Assembly (NCBI GenBank): GCA_036898135.1
Contig: CM072511.1
Span: forward strand, 161,999,314-162,063,313
DNA length: 64,000 nt
Origin: Oncomelania hupensis
Taxonomy: Eukaryota; Mollusca; Gastropoda; Littorinimorpha; Pomatiopsidae
Reading direction: 5' to 3'
Shown here: positions 53,590 to 63,531 of the stretch, in pieces
Numbering within the stretch: position 1 is the first letter of the stretch
Layout: each line of letters begins with the position of its first letter
The notes under the pieces: model-generated
What the model was told of the DNA's origin: nothing
Database searches by the model: none
What the model saw: only the letters and a program-made list of their open reading frames with translations
Program-made: the position numbers and the translations under genes

Positions 53590-56500
53590 TTAACAATGGA
53601 ATATACGAGGGATAAGAGCAAATTATGAGGAGCTATGCTGTCTGCTGACAGAGCATCGACCTGAAGTGTTGGCCATTCAGGAAACTCTCTTATCAGAGAA
53701 ACAATTTATAGATATTACTGGTTATTCGTCTCTAGATTGTATATCTTCTAGAGGCGTTTCACTGTTTATTCATAGAAACGTCCCATTTAACCCAATGTCA
53801 CTTAATACAAGTTTACCAGCAGTTGCAGAGTATCTCTTTTTAAATCCCTCACAGTTTGTTCTATATATTTGACCCCATCAATAAATGTAAATAAAAATGA
53901 CCTTGAGAATTTGATCCAACAGCTACCTACCCCGTTTTTGTTGTTGGGAGACTTTAATGGACGCTCTCCCCTGTGGGGTAGCGATCGTACCGATTCTCAG
54001 GGGAAAATAATTGAAGACATTTTAGACTCATTGAATCTGGTAACTTTGAACGAGGGTGCTCCAACTTTTTCCTGTTCGAGAACTGCTTCTTTATCCCACA
54101 TTGATATATCGATCTGTGATCCCTCCTTATTTTTGGATTTTAAATGGACAGGTTTAGAAGATCTTCATGGCAGTGATCATTTCACGGTTTTATTAAAACA
54201 TGATTCGGACAACCTTGAGCAAACTCATGGCAGGTGGAAATTGAAACAAGCTAACTGGAGTCTGTTTTCCAACCTGTCTGAGGTTCAGTTACGTGCTAAA
54301 AACAGGAATTTTCGAATGCCATAGATCCAATACAGCTCTACATTGACATAGTTATAAACAGTGCCAAGGAGTCCATTCCGCAAACTTCATCAAAACCTCA
54401 TACACTTCAAAAACTCTGGTTTGATGATGAATGTAAAAAAAAACTTCAGCAAGCCCATAAAAAAGCTGTAAGAATGATGTATCTGCACCCAAGCTCTGAA
54501 AATAAACAGAACCACCAACGTTTGCGAGCGCAATGACGACAGCTCTTCAAACGTAAGAGAAGATAAGTACAACTTATGTTAATCTGATGAATAAAATTTG
54601 ATACAACAGAATCGTGGAGAGGTTTCTGCTTCACGTTAAATTCGAAAGCGAAGCTGTCGAAGGTTTGGAAAGTGGTCCACAAACTCAAAAATAAAAGTAA
54701 CAAACAGGTGAGCCCATGCCTTACTGTGCAGGGGGACGTAATCGGAGATAAAAATCTAGTAGCTGATCTTTTGGCTTCTTCTTTTGCTGCAAATTCTTCC
54801 TCTGAAAACTACTCTGTGTCTTTTCAAACTATTAAAACAGGTAAAGAAAAACAACGGTTAAATTTTACCTCTGATAATTCTGAAGACTACAACATTTTGT
54901 TCTCATTAGTCGAGCTTGACGATGCCTTTAACAAAATTGCAGATTCAGCAGTTGGACCGGATGATGTGCATTATCAATTCCTCAGAAATTTAACAAGGTA
55001 CTCACGGTCTCAACTGCTGGACATCTTCAATCAGATTTGGATGACCGGCACCTTTCCTCCCTCTTGGAGAAAGGCCATTATTGTACCCATTCCTAAACCT
55101 GGCAAAGACCATACTATTCCAACAAACTATAGACCAATAGCCTTAACGTCCTGCTTATGCAAGACGCTGGAAAGAATGGTTTATTCCCGTTTACTGTGGT
55201 ATCTCGAAACAAATAACATATTATCCAACACTCAGTGTGGCTTTCGAAGTGGTCGAAGAACTGTTGATCACCTGGTGCGACTGGAAACTTTTATCCGTAA
55301 CGCGTTCGTCCAGGGTAAACATGTCGTTGCCATCATGTTTGATTTGGAAAAAGCCTATGATACCACATGGAAACATGGCACTCTTTCAGATTTACAAGAA
55401 ATGGGTTTGAAGGGACATTTACCTGTTTATATCCAATTTTCTACCGGACAGAATTTTTCAGGTTAAGGTTGGGGGATCTTTATCAGATACGAGGGAACAG
55501 GAAATGGGAGTGCCTCAGGGTAGCATCTGGTCTCCCTTGCTGTTTAATATTAAAATAAATAATATTGTTCGTTCCGTTAAACGGGGAATTGACAATTCTT
55601 TGTTTGTTGATGATTTTGCATTAGTAGCCAAAGGTAAAACCTTGGCATCTGCAGAACGTAAGCTACAGTTATGTGTCAATGCCGTTGAAGACTGGGTTTT
55701 ACAAAATGGTTTCAAATTTTCTGAAGCAAAAACCGAATGTATTAACTTTTCCAAGCACCGTCGACTTATTCACGATCCTAATATTACCCTCAATAAAACT
55801 CCAATAAAGACAGTCCGACAAGTTAAATGTTTGGGTGTTATTTTTGATCAAAGGTTATCCTTCCTTCCTCATCTGAAAGATTTGAAAACTAAATGTCAAC
55901 AGGCCTGCAATTTGCTCAAGGTTATCAGTGGTACAGACTGGGGAGCTGACAAGAAAACTTTACTGCTGTTTGCTGCTGTTATATCGTTCTTTAATTAGAT
56001 CCAAGTTAGACTATGGTTGCATTGTTTATGGTTCTGCTCGAAAGTCTTAGAATGTTAGATCCAGTTGCTCATCAGGCACTACGCATTGCTTTGGGTGCGT
56101 TTCGCACCTCCCCTTGTGAAAGCCTTTACGTGGAAGCTAACGAACGTCCGCTGGAGCTGAGACGTACAAAATTGTCACTGAATTACTATTTACAATTAAA
56201 AACTGATCCCATGAACCCCGCTTATGACTGTGTTTTCAATCCAGATTTTGTTCAGAAATTTGAGGCCAAACCTAACACAATTCCTCCGTTTGGCATCAGA
56301 ATGCAGGCTCATTTGGAAAAAGCAGGCAACGATGTTGCTTCCATCAACGATGATGAGCTTCGGACTGAAACTCCTCCATGGAAGTTATGGTCCCCAAACA
56401 TTAATTGGCAATTGTCCGCTTTCCTCAAAAACAACCGTCTATAACCAAGGTTATTTACAACAGTGTGCTTTATCCCCAGGATATGAAAAATCTTATCATA

Positions 56501-57470
56501 GGAAAAACTTTTTACAGACGGGTCAAAGAAAGGAGACTTAGTTGCTGCTGCGTCAGTCTCTTGGAGACACTTAGACCAGCCTTTGCAACAGCGTTTACCT
56601 GATTTTTGTTCTGTTTATACAGCTGAGCTCAAGGCAATTCATCTCGCTCTGAAACAAGTTTATCAATCCAAACGAACCTCGTTTTTAATCAGGTCTGATT
56701 CACTGTTAGCACTTCAGGCTCTTTCCACGAGAAAGATATCACACTCTTTTCTGGCTGAGATCCATGACCTCGATCCACACACAACTTACTTCTGAGGGTA
56801 AAAAAATAGTTTTTAGGTGGGTACCTGGTTATATGGGCATCCGCGGCAACATTGCAGTGGACAAAGCGGCTAAAGAAGCTCTGCATCTAGATTTCCCTTA
56901 AGGGATTTTCCAGTTTGTTCCATACTCTGATCTGCGTTGTATGACTGGATCTTATTGTAAACGGCTGTGGCAAACTGACTGGTCTAACCCTATCAACAAC
57001 AAATTATTTCAAATTCTTCCCGATTTGTCAGCTTCTTTGCCTAACTTTGCATCCACTCGCAGAGAAGAAACAGTTTTGTCTCGCCATCATATTGGGCATA
57101 CTTATGTCACCCACAGTTTCCTGTTAAAAAGAGAAGAACCACCATGGTGCTTTGCATTATTATAAACCCTTTTCCGTTCGCCATTTCATGTCTGAATGTG
57201 CTGACCAGCTTGATAAAAGAGAAAATTATTTTGGTTCAATACCTTTCAAAGAGATTTTTACAGTATGCAACGGTCAACACCTGTTTCAATTTTTACATGA
57301 TGTTGGTTTGTTTTATCGCATATAAATCATGTCGTCTTGTTTTGTGTTGGTTAGATTTCATTGGTGCGACTGAATTTAGTGATTTGATTACAGAAAGAGA
57401 ACATATTTTTAATACATCAGTTTTAAATAAGAATTTTCAAGAGGTTGCATTTCAAAGTTTGAGTATTTAA
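53590..57470 (+). pseudogene. I-type LINE ORF2: EN, RT, RNase H, multiple frameshifts
   Basis: Endonuclease pieces: EVLAIQETLLSEKQF, FLLLGDFNGRSPLWGSDR, HIDISICDPSLFLDF and GSDHFTVLL (53660-54324). RT pieces (54672-55998): AIIVPIPKPGKDHTIPTNYR, AIMFDLEKAYDTTWKHG (motif A), MGVPQGSIWSPLLFNIKINN (motif B) and LFVDDFALVAKG (catalytic F-V-D-D). RNase H (56560-56890): FTDGSKKGDLVAAASVSWRH, CSVYTAELKAIHLALKQ, RSDSLLALQAL and WVPGYMGIRGNIAVDKAAKE, with Tyr where His is usual. At least six frameshifts or stops (near 53872, 54305, 54540, 55466, 55998, 56445) make it inactive. Confidence 0.8.
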
Positions 57471-57600
57471 GAGTAACAGACCTGTTTTTTTAAGATTTGA
57501 ATCATTTCATAACATTTTAAGATAACGTCTCTATGGTCCTGATTTGGCTCGGAAGAGTCCGCTGGACCTAAGCAATAATCATGTAATGTAATGTAATGTA

Positions 57601-58316
57601 ACGTTGACCTACACATTGATACACAATACACCTTATAGTGTCGGGGGTGTCGGATAGTGCAGTGGTTGGAGCACTCGCTACTGTGTCGAAAGTTAAGCAC
57701 CGTCCGGTGCGGTTAGCACTTGGATGGGTGACCGCTAAGGCGTGAAGCGACAAATAACAACGCCCCCAGTTGACTCAACTGTGATTGAGTACCTACTCTC
57801 TTGAGGGTGGGGAAGGTAAAGCAGCGAGGGAGAGAGTTGGGCATCACCCTCATTACGCTGGCCCAAGATAAGTGTGATCTCCAACATCACGCTCCCCTAC
57901 GGCCACAAGGCTATGGGACTACCTTTACCTTTTTTTTTTTTACACCTTATAGAGTCAGCACGTTGACCTACACATGAATACACAATACACCTTATAGGGT
58001 CAGCACATTGACCTACACATGAATACACAATACACCTTATAGGGTCAGCACGTTGACCTACACATTGATACACAATACACCTTATAGGGTCAGCATGTTG
58101 ACCTACACATTGATACACAATACACCTTATAGGGTCAGCATGTTGACTTACACATTGATACACAATACACCTTATAGGGTCAGCACATTGACCTACACAT
58201 TGATACACAATACACCTTATAGGGTCAGCACATTGACAAACACGTTGACCTACACATTGATACACAATACACCTTATAGGGTCAGGACATTGACAAACAC
58301 ATTGATACACATCTCT
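57601..58316 (+). repeat. 45-bp minisatellite, right part, split by a SINE
   Basis: About nine units (cgttgacctacacattgata, cacaatacac, cttatagggtcagca), one before and the rest after the SINE at 57639-57941. The last units also contain a 17-bp sub-repeat (cattgacaaacac). Confidence 0.93.
57639..57941 (+). mobile_element. SINE with tRNA-like head and 5S-rRNA-like segment
   Basis: 303 bp with a poly-T-like end, bracketed by a perfect 11-12-bp duplication (t)acaccttatag (57627/8-57638, 57941/2-57952). TAGTGCAGTGG at 57655-57665 fits the Pol III A box exactly. 57690-57736 matches 5S rRNA (agttaagcac, ggttagcacttggatgggtg, accgc), which includes the box C region. A roughly 200-bp body ends in acctttacc plus a T run. 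It is transcribed by Pol III and mobilised by a LINE; which one is unknown. Confidence 0.85.
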
Positions 58317-58477
58317 CTCTCCTTGAACAAAACAAAAAATATACATTCTATCATATTAACGACAAAATTTGTTTAGCAAATTATTAGAAAATGTATTCAG
58401 CGTAAGACCCATACTCAAGAATTTTGGAAAGCTATAATTAATAATAGCGACGATGTCTTTGTGACCAACAGGCAGAC
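58317..58477 (+). other. LINE-like coding scrap, unassigned
   Basis: 58385-58475 reads RKCIQRKTHTQEFWKAIINN and DDVFVTNRQ, resembling the EN-RT linker of a LINE, without catalytic motifs. Gmr1-like copy 3 is inserted at its end. Confidence 0.35.
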
Positions 58478-59114
58478 TGTTACACTCTGTTTGATGATGG
58501 TGTTTTCTATCAGTATCTGATTCAGCCCCGATGCTTGAATTCCTGATAGTTGTGTAACTCAGATTCGTTTATTCACACAGCCCGTCCAAACAGCATACAA
58601 GTCACAAAGTCGACGTATGAAGTTTTCCACTTTTATTCAGCACACATCAACAACTGCATACAATTCTCAACTGAACTCAACAACTTTCACAGCAACTCTC
58701 CGAATCACTATCAACAACTTTACTCTCTCTATCAACAATCTCGGCACACGATTAAATAACCTCTCTCTTTTCCGGAAAGATTTCGAATACCGTAGAAATG
58801 ACGTACTGCCACCAATCGAACTAAAGATCGTCATCACTGACTTACGTCATACTTCTCTCTTCCTGCCAAAAGAATGTTCTCCATTATCTACGACCATCAA
58901 GAAACTTCGATCGATAGTAAACAAACAGATCCAGAAGATTCTACAACAATATCGACCAACAAAAATTATCAACGTTATACAAAACCACTCCTAACAACAA
59001 TGCAAACTCAAATCAAAGGTAAATAAACTCTATTATTGAATACTTTGCAAATCGAAACGATTAGATCTATCGTACACGCTTCCGACATACTTTCGTACGC
59101 GTTTCAACGTAACA
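58478..59114 (-). repeat. 3' LTR, Gmr1-like copy 3
   Basis: 637 bp, TGTTAC...GTAACA. Variant promoter half (aactctccgaatcactatca), otherwise as in the other LTRs. The purine tract abuts at 59115. Confidence 0.95.
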
Positions 59115-59433
59115 TAACCCCCCACTCAAGAAGAAATTTACCCAATTTCTTTCAACAACGTTGAAACGTAATGCACAAACAAAGTCCACAATTGAAACTA
59201 ATTTAAGACTTTCTGAATACTGTAATTGCGCTCAGCTTATCTACACAGAGTCAATGGTTTTCATCTTCAAATCTGCCTGGATAATGTCAATGTTCACAGT
59301 TCATTCACACGGAGTCAAAGTTTCTCATCTGCAAGTCTTTCTGGATACTGTCAATGTTCACAGATCATTTACCCAGTCAACGTTTTTCATTTTCAAGTCT
59401 GTCATTACCAATATTCTTAGTTCGTCCACACAG

Positions 59434-62400
59434 TCAATGTTCTTTCGTTCGCAAGGAATCGACGCCCTCGTCAGTTGCGGTCGTCATCGGCCCAGGGTCA
59501 AAGACGATGATCACGTGGGCTTCCCTGGAATCATTGCGTCCTCCGTTGTCTTTTTCTTCCGTCGGATGTCCGACGCAGTCGACGTTGTCAGCTCCCAGAA
59601 TGCATTCGCTGGGTCTCACGGTCAGGTTGGCTTCTGCGGGACGGTGGAACAGCTCCCTCATGGTCTGCAGATGCTCCTTCCAGGTCTGGGTGTGGACTTC
59701 ATGTTCGACCAAAGTCGTAGGGCCTGGGACATCATTGAAGTTAGGGGGAACCTCGCCCATAAGGTCCTCGAGCTCCAACGTTTGACCTTCCGTCAAGCTC
59801 GGTCCTAGCTTAACATCATCGATGCCTTCTTTGCTGTGGAAGTCTCCAAGTTCCAACAGTTCCTCGCTATCAAAGCTGTTGTCGATCTCAGCTGCTGTTG
59901 CCACATGCACAGTCTCTGATGGCCTTTCCACGTACAGCTTAAGGAGGTTGGCGTGGTATATCTTGGAATGCTGGCCGACCTTCACCTTATAGTCGTTGAT
60001 CCCCACCACGGTCTCCACTTCGTACGGGCCTTTCCACTGCATCAGCAACTTATTATGATCGGTAGGTAGCAGCACCAGCACTTTGTTGCCAAGTTTAAAC
60101 TTCCTGTTCACAGCCCTACGATCATAGTAGTGCTTTCCACAGTCCTGGGACTTCTTCAGGTTTTCTCTGGCTATCTCGAGAGTCTGCTCCAGCTTCTCTC
60201 GTAGCTCAAACACGTACTGGTAACTGTTCTTCACCTCCGGGGTGTCTACTTCTTTCGTCCATAGTTCTTTCAGGATGTGCATCGGCCCTCGGATGGTTCT
60301 TCCGTACAGCAGTTCGAACGGAGAGAAGCCGGTGGACTCCTGCGGTACTTCTCTGTAGGCGAAAAGTAGGGCGTTGATGTAGCGATGCCATTGTCTGGGC
60401 TGCTCGCTGCACAGTTTCTTCAGGGTGGACTTCAGCGTAGCATTGAACTTTTCGACAAGCCCGTTGCACATTGGATGGTAGGGTGTCGTAGTTAAATGCC
60501 GGATGCTCAGCAATCTGTTGATCTCCTTCATGCAGTCAGAGACGAACTGCGTCCCGAGGTCTGTCAGAATTTCTTCAGGCACTCCAAGTCTACTGAACAT
60601 GTCCACTAGTGCCTCTGCTACAGTTTCAGTGTCAATCTTCTTCAGCGGCACTGCTTCTGGGTACCGAGTCGCATAGTCCACTAAAGTCAGTACCCACCGA
60701 TGACCTTCTTCACTCGGAGGTCTTATTTCGCCTATTAAGTCTAAGGCCACCCTCTTGAAAGGTCGGTCGATCAGAGGCATCCTCTGCATAGGCACTTTCG
60801 GGACCCTTCCTCGAGGTATGGTCTTCTGGCAAATGTCACATGATCGGCAGAAACGGCTGACGTCCGCATGAAGTCCTGGCCAGTAGAACACCGCCTGGAT
60901 TCTGTCCGACGTCTTCTTGATACCTAGGTGACCTCCCATAATTGAGTCATGCGCTACTTCCATCACCTGGCGCCTTAAGGGTAATGGTACCAGTACTTGA
61001 CGTAGTGGTTTACCTCCGTTGACCCTCGGGTGCTGGAAGATTCTATACAGGATCTTGGCCTTCACCTCAAAATAGACCGTACCACTGCCTTTGGTCACGT
61101 GGTCTTGGCGGTTCCTATACTTGTTTAAAGTACTATCAGCTTCCTGGAGCTGGATCAGCTTATCTCTGTCCACGATGGCAGCTTTGGAGTTGTCGGCGAC
61201 CTTCAGTGGCGTAGTCGTCTTGTCTCTCTTGGCTTGGGCCCTGGTGGTGACAGCACCGACGATCTCTGGTCGGCAGGGCTGAGCCGGAGTAACCACAATG
61301 TCCCGTAGCAGCTCTGTAAGGTCTCCATCGGGAAATGGCAATGGATCCTCCTCCACAACTTCGACGTGTTGAGTTGAGGCAGGACTCCACTCTGGATCGG
61401 GGTCGTCGGGTCGTCTCGCGCCGTCGATATTCCCGATCATCAAATCGTACAGCGGCTTCTTCAGGCAAACCGCTTCGACTTCGCCTATGTAGAAAGGGGT
61501 GTTGACATGAATCTTCGCAACTGGCGCTTTCAAACATTTGCTGTCGGCCATAAGTGTCCATTTTGAATCGCCAGTGAACTGTTCTTTAGCGATTAGGTCT
61601 TCTCTGACGATGACCCCACTGCAGCCAGAGTCTCTTAAGACAGTCACTTCATGATTTCCGACGCGTCCCTTCGAAACTGGCATGTTCTGGACGGTCACAG
61701 CTGCGCTGGCGACGACGGGGATGGATTTTCCGTTGGCAAGGAGAAGTTGGCCATCGGTCATGCACTCTTGCACGTCGGCAGGAGTAGCTGTGCGCTTGGT
61801 CTCACTCGGAAGAATGACGCTCCCGCCACACACCTGATGGTCAGATCTACTGGTTTGCCGTTGATTGGAGAACCGCCTCTGCCGGTTGCCCGCCGCTGCG
61901 TTGTCCGTACTGCTTTGCTGTCCGCTATTTCTGCTTTGATGGCAGTTGGCAGCTCTGTGGTCTGTAGCATTGCAGATAAAACATCCTCTCGAGTGCCCTT
62001 CCCTGGAAGGTGGCGTGGAGTCAGTGTGTCTCTGGCTCGTCTGGCTCCCCTGGATCTGGTTCCCATGGCTTGCAGTCTTCTGAAAATGTTTCGTCGCGCT
62101 GGGTGGCCCCAGGGTTTTCCCATGAGCGATAAGATATCTTTCAGCAGCCTCAGTCACATCTTTAAGCGTCTGCAGCTTTTGTTCTTCTAAGTGGGTCGCT
62201 AGGTCCTTGTGACAGGCATTGAGAAATTGTTCCTTCACGATCAGGTCATGGAGACTGTCGTAAGACTTCGTTTCGCCTGATAACTCCACCCACTTGTGTA
62301 GATATGACGACAGGCGCTCCACAAACTGCTTTGGCGTCTCGTCTGACTTAGGCCGGCATTCACGGAAGCGTTTACGGTAGCCCTTCTCTGTAAAGTTGTA

Positions 62401-62952
62401 GCACTGCAATAGGGCCTCTTTCAAGACGTCGTAGTTTTTGGCGTCATCGTTCGACAGTCTGGTGTAAACTTCGAGAGCTTGCCCCGTCAGAAGTGCACTC
62501 AGTCGAATTGCCCAGTCTTGAGGTTGCCAGTTAGAGCTTTCAGCGAACCTTTCGAATCTCGCCAGATAACTGTCAATCTGGTCCTTCCCGTCGACGAAAG
62601 CTGGCAATTTTGGAGCCGTATGGTCGTTGGTGACTTGTGGCGCATGCTGATTGTTTTGGATACGCACCATTTCTAGCTGGAACTCAAGACGCTTCAGCTC
62701 GAATTCTCTGTCTTTTTCTTGCCGCTGCTGTTCAATTTCTAGACGCTTCTGTTCTAATTCTCTTTCTTCACGGCGACGCTGCTCTTCTAATTCTCGTTCT
62801 TCACGGCGACGCTGCTCTTCCTTTTCTAGACGCTTCTCTTCTAATTCTCTTTCTCTTTCTTCGCGCCATATTCTCTCTTGAGACTTGACGTACTCCGTCA
62901 GCTGTTTGCCTTTTAGATTTAGTTCAACCCCTCTCTGCCAGAAGTCAGCCAT
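59434..62952 (-). CDS. Gag-protease-integrase polyprotein with RT edges only (copy 3)
   Basis: Intact 1172-residue ORF from ATG (MADFWQRGVELNLKGKQLTE). Same domains as copy 1 and about 95 percent alike by eye. Differences: a longer E/R/Q coiled coil (about 25-95), so all later positions shift by about 19; knuckle GCFICNATDHRAANC; capsid KDLATHLEEQKLQTLKDV. The integrase HHCC and D, D-x35-E are all present (ALDLIGE, LTDLGTQF, GLVEKFN). After the GPY module the RT edge runs LTEGQTLELEDLMGEVPPNF and then VEHEVHT joins TWKEHLQTMRELFHR. No RT catalytic loop and no RNase H. The best candidate in the window for a currently expressed Gag-PR-IN donor. Confidence 0.92.
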   Translation of the reverse strand: MADFWQRGVELNLKGKQLTEYVKSQERIWREERERELEEKRLEKEEQRRREERELEEQRRREERELEQKRLEIEQQRQEKDREFELKRLEFQLEMVRIQNNQHAPQVTNDHTAPKLPAFVDGKDQIDSYLARFERFAESSNWQPQDWAIRLSALLTGQALEVYTRLSNDDAKNYDVLKEALLQCYNFTEKGYRKRFRECRPKSDETPKQFVERLSSYLHKWVELSGETKSYDSLHDLIVKEQFLNACHKDLATHLEEQKLQTLKDVTEAAERYLIAHGKTLGPPSATKHFQKTASHGNQIQGSQTSQRHTDSTPPSREGHSRGCFICNATDHRAANCHQSRNSGQQSSTDNAAAGNRQRRFSNQRQTSRSDHQVCGGSVILPSETKRTATPADVQECMTDGQLLLANGKSIPVVASAAVTVQNMPVSKGRVGNHEVTVLRDSGCSGVIVREDLIAKEQFTGDSKWTLMADSKCLKAPVAKIHVNTPFYIGEVEAVCLKKPLYDLMIGNIDGARRPDDPDPEWSPASTQHVEVVEEDPLPFPDGDLTELLRDIVVTPAQPCRPEIVGAVTTRAQAKRDKTTTPLKVADNSKAAIVDRDKLIQLQEADSTLNKYRNRQDHVTKGSGTVYFEVKAKILYRIFQHPRVNGGKPLRQVLVPLPLRRQVMEVAHDSIMGGHLGIKKTSDRIQAVFYWPGLHADVSRFCRSCDICQKTIPRGRVPKVPMQRMPLIDRPFKRVALDLIGEIRPPSEEGHRWVLTLVDYATRYPEAVPLKKIDTETVAEALVDMFSRLGVPEEILTDLGTQFVSDCMKEINRLLSIRHLTTTPYHPMCNGLVEKFNATLKSTLKKLCSEQPRQWHRYINALLFAYREVPQESTGFSPFELLYGRTIRGPMHILKELWTKEVDTPEVKNSYQYVFELREKLEQTLEIARENLKKSQDCGKHYYDRRAVNRKFKLGNKVLVLLPTDHNKLLMQWKGPYEVETVVGINDYKVKVGQHSKIYHANLLKLYVERPSETVHVATAAEIDNSFDSEELLELGDFHSKEGIDDVKLGPSLTEGQTLELEDLMGEVPPNFNDVPGPTTLVEHEVHTQTWKEHLQTMRELFHRPAEANLTVRPSECILGADNVDCVGHPTEEKDNGGRNDSREAHVIIVFDPGPMTTATDEGVDSLRTKEH

Positions 62953-62960
62953 CTTGATGC

Positions 62961-63068
62961 TTCTGGAAAGTTCTTTTCAAGAAAGTTCTTTTCTAGAAAG
63001 TTCTTTTTCTGGAAAGTTCTTCTTCTAGAAAGTTCTTGACTGTAGAGTTCTTTTTTTCTGGAAAGTTC
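62961..63068. promoter_or_regulatory. Array of six perfect heat-shock elements in leader, copy 3
   Basis: Exact TTCnnGAAnnTTC at 62961-62973, 62976-62988, 62991-63003, 63007-63019, 63023-63035 and 63056-63068, spaced 15-16 bp apart apart from the last. They lie 9-116 bp upstream of the gag ATG on the minus strand. The site is nearly palindromic in effect, so orientation is not meaningful. Confidence 0.75.
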
Positions 63069-63531
63069 TTGACTGTGCTGTACCTTTCTAGACTGTTCTA
63101 GAACAGCACGCTTTCTGCAGTAGCGCTGATGCTTGTCACTAGTCGCCTTCGTTGACGCAGGCCCCGCTGTCCTCGTCGTATGCGACGCTGCACCACGCTG
63201 GTGTTGATGTACACGCTCCTGTGCTGAAGTAGACGCGACGTCCGCTCGACGCTCGCTGTAACACTGGCGATGTAGCTCCGAGACTGTCCCTCGACGTAGT
63301 CCTGCGGCAGCCACGTAGTCCCGCTCTGTTGTTCGCTCACGAAGCAACTCTTCGGCGACTACACGCCCTTGCAGTCAACCCGAATCTATCGGATGTAGTC
63401 CCAGTATGTTGGCCCCTCTCGACGCAACTCGTTGGCGGCTACCCTCGATGACTGCCTCTCGTAACGTTGACTCGCTTGTTGTAGCGGTTGAACCCTTGGC
63501 TATGGCGTGAATCGCGGCTTGACCCCCAAAA

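Larger units (their letters stand above)
51450..57600 (+). mobile_element. I-type LINE with RNase H, full length, 11-bp TSD
   Basis: 6151 bp inserted in a 45-bp minisatellite, bracketed by a perfect 11-bp duplication acgttgaccta (51439-51449, 57601-57611). It has a GC-rich 5' UTR of about 600 bp, ORF1 with CCHC knuckles, ORF2 with EN, RT and RNase H, and a 3' end of ATGTA repeats. The RNase H after RT and the Cys-rich ORF1 place it in the I supergroup. Both ORFs carry stops or frameshifts. Confidence 0.85.

Noticed and set aside
57690..57736. 5S rRNA gene
   Set aside because: Only the box C region is similar, in a SINE with poly-T end and target duplications; the 5' half of 5S is absent.
57897..58346. 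Cys-rich minus-strand ORF (repeated RCIVYQCVGQ)
   Set aside because: Antisense reading of the 45-bp minisatellite; it breaks at the SINE and has no homology.
62919..63347. Minus-strand ORF upstream of gag in copy 3 (142 codons)
   Set aside because: It overlaps the primer-proximal leader and the HSE array; length and frame are not conserved in copies 1 and 2, so it is unlikely to be a real leader protein.
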